A DNA stretch of 43,141 nucleotides from Agmasoma carcini (nom. nud.) (lineage: Eukaryota; Microsporidia; Thelohaniidae): positions 1 through 43,141 of the forward strand of contig JAOXFI010000030.1 in the NCBI GenBank assembly GCA_029232285.1, in the 5' to 3' direction. The notes beneath the pieces were generated by a model that saw only the letters and a program-made list of their open reading frames with translations, ran no database searches and was not told the origin of the DNA. The translations under genes were made by a program, and so were the position numbers. Shown piece by piece: positions 38,995 to 43,141 of the stretch (the stretch's first letter is position 1; each line of letters begins with the position of its first letter).

Positions 38995-39978
38995 TTATTT
39001 TTCTATACTCTCTTCAGCTTGTCCTAGAAATTCTATCTCTCCACTCTTATCCTTAGCTATACTCACTTTATCTTTTATTTGTTTACCACTACAACTATCC
39101 CCTTTACAATTACTTGACCAATCTTGACATCTCTCTTTAAGAAAATCAAATTGATCTAAATCAAAATTAGCATAATCTATTGATGACATACTTTTGCTCC
39201 TTTTCTTCTCTACCACACTCTTCTTCTCTATACCAACTGATTTCCTTCGTTCTGCAAACTTATCATAATGATCAAGTGGGTCAAGCATCTCATTCGAAAA
39301 TAATGCCGACTCAATTGACCTACTTTGTGTGGGTGGCGTATCTTTAAGTGAAAAAATACTTTGTCTCTTATCATATAATGAACTATGTCCCATCGATCTA
39401 GAAGATTCTCTTTTACCTGATAAATGTTGTCTCTTAATCTTATTATCATTCGTTACTCCATAATCTAACGTTCTCTTCTGTGGTGCTGGCATTGCCTTTG
39501 ATATTTCTGTCATATACTTATTATAAGTATATATATTGGTTTCTCTTCTCAAATCTCTTTCTAAAGCATCACAGAATAACGCATCATGAGGTACACTGTA
39601 CCAGAAAAACACCTTTTGCTTCTTCTGTGTACGTATACATCCATTTTTATACAAAAATTCTAGAAAGGCTGATCTTGGAAGCTCTAATGTTGCATCTATA
39701 CCTGGTTTAAGATTTCTTAAATCTGAAAAAACTCCTTCCTCGAATTTTTTTAAACTAGTCAATTGACGACCAGAATTTTGAAATCTCCATGCCAATATCT
39801 TGACTATGTCAGTTCCTGTTATATAAAAATGATAATTCCATAATATGCAATGAACATAGTCACCGTTTTTTAGCTGAAACTTTTTAATTCTTTCATTTTC
39901 TTTGAATTCTTTAGGAGCATTAATGAGGAAGTAGTACAGTTCGGGATCAGAATTCTGGTGGATGCTTTGTTGATCCAT
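38995..39978 (-). CDS. STE12: STE12-like homeodomain transcription factor
   Basis: A protein of 327 aa. Residues about 10-130 are the STE DNA-binding domain, highly conserved: ELYYFLINAP, FQLKNGDYVHCILWNYHFYI then TGTDIVKILAWRF, SLKKFEEGVFSDLRNLKPGI then DATLELP, CIRTQKKQKVFFWYSVPHDA and ALERDLRRE. In fungi Ste12 binds TGAAACA and drives mating, filamentation and infection programmes downstream of a MAPK. The C-terminal 190 residues are polar, Ser/Lys-rich and lack the C2H2 fingers of some fungal homologues and the long yeast activation region. A basic segment (VVEKKRSKSMSS) may be a nuclear signal. A TGTTTCAT site lies 57 bp upstream of its own start, which suggests autoregulation. No CCC motif is seen. 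Confidence 0.95.
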   Translation of the reverse strand: MDQQSIHQNSDPELYYFLINAPKEFKENERIKKFQLKNGDYVHCILWNYHFYITGTDIVKILAWRFQNSGRQLTSLKKFEEGVFSDLRNLKPGIDATLELPRSAFLEFLYKNGCIRTQKKQKVFFWYSVPHDALFCDALERDLRRETNIYTYNKYMTEISKAMPAPQKRTLDYGVTNDNKIKRQHLSGKRESSRSMGHSSLYDKRQSIFSLKDTPPTQSRSIESALFSNEMLDPLDHYDKFAERRKSVGIEKKSVVEKKRSKSMSSIDYANFDLDQFDFLKERCQDWSSNCKGDSCSGKQIKDKVSIAKDKSGEIEFLGQAEESIEK

Positions 39979-40029
39979 ATATTTGTTTACTAATAAACAG
40001 TTTTTATATGAAATTTGTTAATATTTACC

Positions 40030-40043
40030 AAACATGTTTCATA
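40030..40043 (-). promoter_or_regulatory. Candidate Ste12 autoregulatory site
   Basis: AAACATGTTTCATA contains reverse ATGAAACA, 57 bp upstream of the Ste12 ATG. It is identical over 14 bp to the site in the TAF5/RPB7 promoter. Confidence 0.45.
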
Positions 40044-40317
40044 TTTAGCGAATATAATTTTATGATTTAATGATGGATAAATTAGTGAGAATTTTTTAAA
40101 AATTTATAAATGAAAGTTTATTTATTTAAAAAATAAATATAAAGTATTTTTTTGAAATGCATAAAATAAAATTATTTGTATTTAAAAGAAACAAATAAAA
40201 TATTAAATTTAAATGAATTTTATTGATTTTTAAATTAATTTTTTTTAATTTTTTTGATATTTGATTTATAAAATATCAAATTTAGTTAGATTTGATGTGA
40301 AGTATGTGTATATTATT

Positions 40318-40885
40318 GGTAGTGTTGGTCATGGTTGGTCATGGTTGGTCATGGTTGGTCATGGTTGGTCATGTCGGTCATAGGTGGTCGTGTTGGTCAT
40401 GTCGGTCATGTTGGTCATGTCGGTCATGTCGGTCATGTCGGTCATGTCGGTCATGTCGGTCATGTCGGTTATGTCGGCTATATTGGTCTATATTGGTCTA
40501 TATTGATCATAGTCGGTCGTGTTGGTCGTGTTGGTCGTGTTGGTCATGTTGGTCATGACATTTATGTCGGCTATATTGGTCTATATTGATCATAGTCGGT
40601 CGTGTTGGTCGTGTTGGTCGTGTTGGTCGTGTTGGTCATGTCGGTCATGTCGGTCATGTCGGTCATGTCGGTTATGTCGGCTATATTGGTCTATATTGAT
40701 CATAGTCGGTCGTGTTGGTCGTGTTGGTCGTGTCGGTCGTGTTGGTCGTGTTGGTCATGTCGGTCGTGTTAGTCATGACATTTATGTCATTTATGTCATT
40801 CATGTCTGTCTATGTCGGTCATATCGGCAGGTCGTTCTATGTCATTCATGTTAGTCGTGGTCAAATCGTGATCGGTCATGTCATT
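40318..40885. repeat. GGTCATGTC/GGTCGTGTT nonamer satellite
   Basis: About 570 bp of nonamers GGTCATGTC, GGTCATGGTT and GGTCGTGTT lie in a higher-order pattern, including a repeated block TATATTGATCATAGTCGGTC. It sits between the divergent Ste12 and E2 genes. Several frames stay open through it (Val/Gly/His/Ser/Cys repeats), but only because the 9-bp unit contains no stop. Confidence 0.95.
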
Positions 40886-41180
40886 TACGTTGGTTAAGTG
40901 GTATCTTTATCACATCATTATTTTTATTGTACAATATCATTTTCTTCTTAAGAGATGATTAAAATAAAATACTAGTAAATATCTTTATATTTACTACTTA
41001 TTATAACCCTTATCTTATATTTGATTAATATATTAATTATATAATAAAAATATTTTTTTATGCATCAAATACAAATAATTTTATTTATTTTTATTATCAT
41101 AATTTTGTAGATAAATATTTATAAGATCATTTCTCCTTTTATCCTTTTTTGCTTATAACAAAAAAATTACCCCAATCGTT
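40886..41180. other. E2 gene upstream region
   Basis: Plain AT-rich DNA with a pyrimidine-rich patch (about 41128-41150). ATTACCCCAATCGTTATG places the CCC motif about 9 bp before the E2 start codon. Confidence 0.5.
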
Positions 41181-41648
41181 ATGTCCTCTTCCAACACAAC
41201 TGCTGTAAATAGGATTCTTAAGGAGGCAAAGAATGTAAAGGAGATGAAAAGCGAAGTATTGAAGATCATACCATGTGTTAACGATGAGGTATACCACTGG
41301 AAAGCTGTGATGAGACCTTCTGATGGGTCATTTTATAGTGGTGCTGTATTTGAACTAAACATAACACTTCCACAGAATTATCCTTTTGAGGCGCCTAAAA
41401 TAGTGTTTCTGACACCTATCTATCATCCTAATATCAATACTAATGGATGTATTTGTATTTCTACGCTTGGAAGAGATTGGTCACCGGCCTTGACCTTGGA
41501 GAAGACACTTCTGAGCATAATGAGTTTGCTAGACGAGCCCAATCCATCAGATCCACTGAGACCAGATGCAGCTGAGCTATTTATGAATGATAAAGATGCG
41601 TATACAATGAAATGTAAAGAATTTATTCAGAATAATAAAAATTGCTAA
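41181..41648 (+). CDS. Ubiquitin-conjugating enzyme E2 (Ubc4/UBE2D-like)
   Basis: A protein of 155 aa forming a complete UBC fold. It accepts ubiquitin from E1 on a Cys and passes it to E3 ligases or substrates. [14 protein letters not shown] contains the HPN motif (82-84) and the catalytic Cys at position 92; a second Cys at position 90 sits in place of the usual Asn. [18 protein letters not shown] and [27 protein letters not shown] are typical of class I E2s of the Ubc4/5 group. [12 protein letters not shown] replaces the usual GGxFxLxIxFP. There is no C-terminal extension. The start follows ACCCC. Ubc1 and Ubc13 are alternatives; the WSPALT-xx-xxLLSI block favours Ubc4/5. Confidence 0.93.
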   Translation: MSSSNTTAVNRILKEAKNVKEMKSEVLKIIPCVNDEVYHWKAVMRPSDGSFYSGAVFELNITLPQNYPFEAPKIVFLTPIYHPNINTNGCICISTLGRDWSPALTLEKTLLSIMSLLDEPNPSDPLRPDAAELFMNDKDAYTMKCKEFIQNNKNC

Positions 41649-42060
41649 AAAAATAATTTTGTTTATTTTAAAAATATTTTGAAATGGACAATGTGTCAAT
41701 GGTTTATTTTTGAAAATGATAATATTTTTATAATAATTTTTTGACTTGATTGATAGAGTAGTAATTGATAAAATAATTGATATAAATCTTATGTATAAAA
41801 TAATTGATATAAAATCTTGTGTATAATACTTTATGTATAATATCTCATGTATATATATCTTTATATATAATACTTTATGTATATCTTTATGTATATATCT
41901 TATATACAAATCATATATATATATCTTATATATCTTATATACAAAATCATATATATACAAAATCATATATATACAAAATCATATATATACAAATCTTATA
42001 TCTATATATCTTATATATATCTTATGTATAAATCTTATTAATCCTATTAATCTTATTAAT
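41649..42060. repeat. E2 3' flank: irregular AT repeats
   Basis: TTATGTATAATAC, ATATATACAAAATC and TCTTATATATC-type units dominate from about 41765 on. Frames read through them are Ile/Tyr/His repeats without gene features. Confidence 0.8.
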
Positions 42061-42152
42061 CTTTATATACTTACTTAACCTTTATATACTTACTTAACCT
42101 TTATATACTTACTTAACCTTTATATACTTACTTAACCTTTATATACTTACTT
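42061..42152. repeat. 19-bp tandem repeat CTTTATATACTTACTTAAC, about 5 copies
   Basis: Near-perfect units. The last one supplies the stop codon of the adjoining minus-strand gene. Confidence 0.93.
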
Positions 42153-42965
42153 AATCATTAGAAATACTTCAATAAATCCATTCTCTAACAATATTTTATA
42201 TATTTCATCCTCCCTTTCAATTTTTTTCATAAATCCTTTAAATTTTATTATTAAATCATATCTATTTTCTTTTATGCATTGCATTAAAAAATCATAAATA
42301 TTATCCAAAAAGTAAATAACCACCAATGACATTTCATAGGCACTTAATTCACAAAATTTAAATCTAAAACATCTTTTAACATCATCTTCTGCCATTCTAT
42401 ACAAATAAGAATCAAATTCTATTAAATTCTCTTCTAATATTAAATTTTCTTCTAAAATAAAATTTTTATATCCATAAAATGTATTAGGTATTTCTTTTAT
42501 AATATTTTTGTTTATTTTGCATAAATAAAATGCATTAAAAATTTCAATTTCAGTTATTGAGTGGAAACAGTTGAAATTTATAAGAAAGGAATTATTTAGA
42601 TTTAAAGTTCTAACTATAAAATTTTTATAAATAGTAAATTTGTGGTTTTTTGTTAATACAAAAGTAAAATTTTGAAATGATAGAAAATCAATTATGTTTG
42701 ATATTTCAGAATTTTCTAGAATATCACAATCTTTATCTGCATAAATTTTAATATTCTTGTTGAATAATTTAGAGTTTATTTTTAAGAAGTTATTTTCTAA
42801 TGTGTAAAGTTTAGAGTAGTTAGAAGGTTGAATTGTATCTAATTCGTAGGTATATGTGTTTGAATCTATGTTAAATGATAGATTATGGTTGTTTGATAGA
42901 GATAATAGTGTTTTAATAGGATTTTTCTTTATTTTCTCACTTGCATAAACTAATCTGTATTGCAT
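42147..42965 (-). CDS. Hypothetical protein, 272 aa
   Basis: No known family is recognised. The protein is rich in Asn, Ile, Phe, Lys and Leu, without signal peptide, membrane helix or Cys pattern. Residues about 1-150 look beta-rich and 155-272 helical. There is a short internal duplication, ILEENLILEENLIEF, at about 169-183. The C-terminal helices include MAEDDVKRCFRFKFCELSAYEM and IKENRYDLIIKFKGFMKKIE. The length and continuous frame in DNA this AT-rich make it a real gene. The stop codon lies inside a 19-bp tandem repeat, so the C-terminus may vary between strains. No CCC motif precedes the ATG at 42965. Confidence 0.72.
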   Translation of the reverse strand: MQYRLVYASEKIKKNPIKTLLSLSNNHNLSFNIDSNTYTYELDTIQPSNYSKLYTLENNFLKINSKLFNKNIKIYADKDCDILENSEISNIIDFLSFQNFTFVLTKNHKFTIYKNFIVRTLNLNNSFLINFNCFHSITEIEIFNAFYLCKINKNIIKEIPNTFYGYKNFILEENLILEENLIEFDSYLYRMAEDDVKRCFRFKFCELSAYEMSLVVIYFLDNIYDFLMQCIKENRYDLIIKFKGFMKKIEREDEIYKILLENGFIEVFLMIK

Positions 42966-43010
42966 AAATAAAATTTTTTTGTTTGCTGCATAAATAAAAA
43001 TATTAAAATT

Positions 43011-43141
43011 ATAATATAATATAATATAATATAATATAATATAATATAATATAATATAATATAATATAATATAATATAATATAATATAATATAATATAAT
43101 ATAATATAATATAATATAATATAATATAATATAATATAATA
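43011..43141. repeat. (ATAAT)n pentamer satellite at the window edge
   Basis: At least 26 perfect ATAAT units run to the end of the window and probably beyond. They start about 45 bp upstream of the gene at 42147-42965. Confidence 0.97.

Noticed and set aside
40304..40897. Open frames of 61-111 codons through the GGTCATGTC satellite (Val/Gly/His and Ser/Cys/Trp repeats)
   Set aside because: Overlapping frames are open because the 9-bp unit contains no stop. There is no start context, no CCC motif and no non-repeat domain.
41577..42078. Ile/Tyr/Lys/His-rich frames over the E2 3' flank
   Set aside because: They are translations of ATATATAC-type repeats, partly antisense to the E2 gene.

Overview
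The window looks like part of a microsporidian genome. It is very A+T-rich and gene-poor, with compact, intronless, shortened eukaryotic genes set among satellites and dead DNA transposons. At least six genes carry the CCC motif just upstream of the ATG that is known from microsporidia: 16492, 19330, 30917, 32795, 35667 and 41181. Gene content (PUF, TAF5, RPB7, Ste12, BFR1, tetraspanin, TBC and RhoGAP proteins) is fungal/microsporidian. Merlin and mariner/IS630 remnants also occur in transposon-rich microsporidia. The species cannot be named from this sequence alone.

Layout. 1-1.9 kb holds a dead Merlin transposase. 2.7-6.3 kb holds four small, unrecognised genes that share a short hydrophobic, often Cys-containing N-terminus and a polar tail, separated by AT repeats. 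6.3-11.1 kb holds a Merlin deletion derivative, a two-repeat Myb protein and a TIR-bounded Merlin copy; a ~380-bp inverted repeat flanks the Myb gene. 13.4-19.3 kb holds a TBC RabGAP, a tetraspanin, BFR1 and a secreted or membrane protein. 19.3-26.2 kb is almost empty, with satellites and one tRNA-Ala(AGC). 26.2-29.5 kb is three decayed transposons in a row (Merlin, mariner, Merlin). 30.9-43 kb is the densest part: PUF, PWWP, TAF5/RPB7 (divergent), RhoGAP, Ste12, ubiquitin E2 and an unknown gene, with a different tandem repeat in nearly every gap.

How parts may work together. Several genes concern gene expression (TAF5, RPB7, Ste12, Myb, PWWP, PUF, BFR1) and several concern membrane traffic or cell shape (TBC, RhoGAP, tetraspanin). 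The yeast-type Ste12 site, (A)TGAAACA, lies within about 160 bp upstream of the Ste12 gene itself and of the TBC, tetraspanin, RhoGAP, TAF5/RPB7 and PUF genes. Most genes without a CCC motif have this site instead, which suggests two promoter classes and a small Ste12 regulon. The eight PUF repeats have the same base-reading residues as human Pumilio and predict the target UGUANAUA.

The most novel structure is a dispersed family of roughly 200-300 bp with at least six copies in both orientations. It has Pol III box-like motifs and a hairpin that is partly preserved between copies, so it may be a SINE or a structured RNA. All counts and alignments were made by eye.
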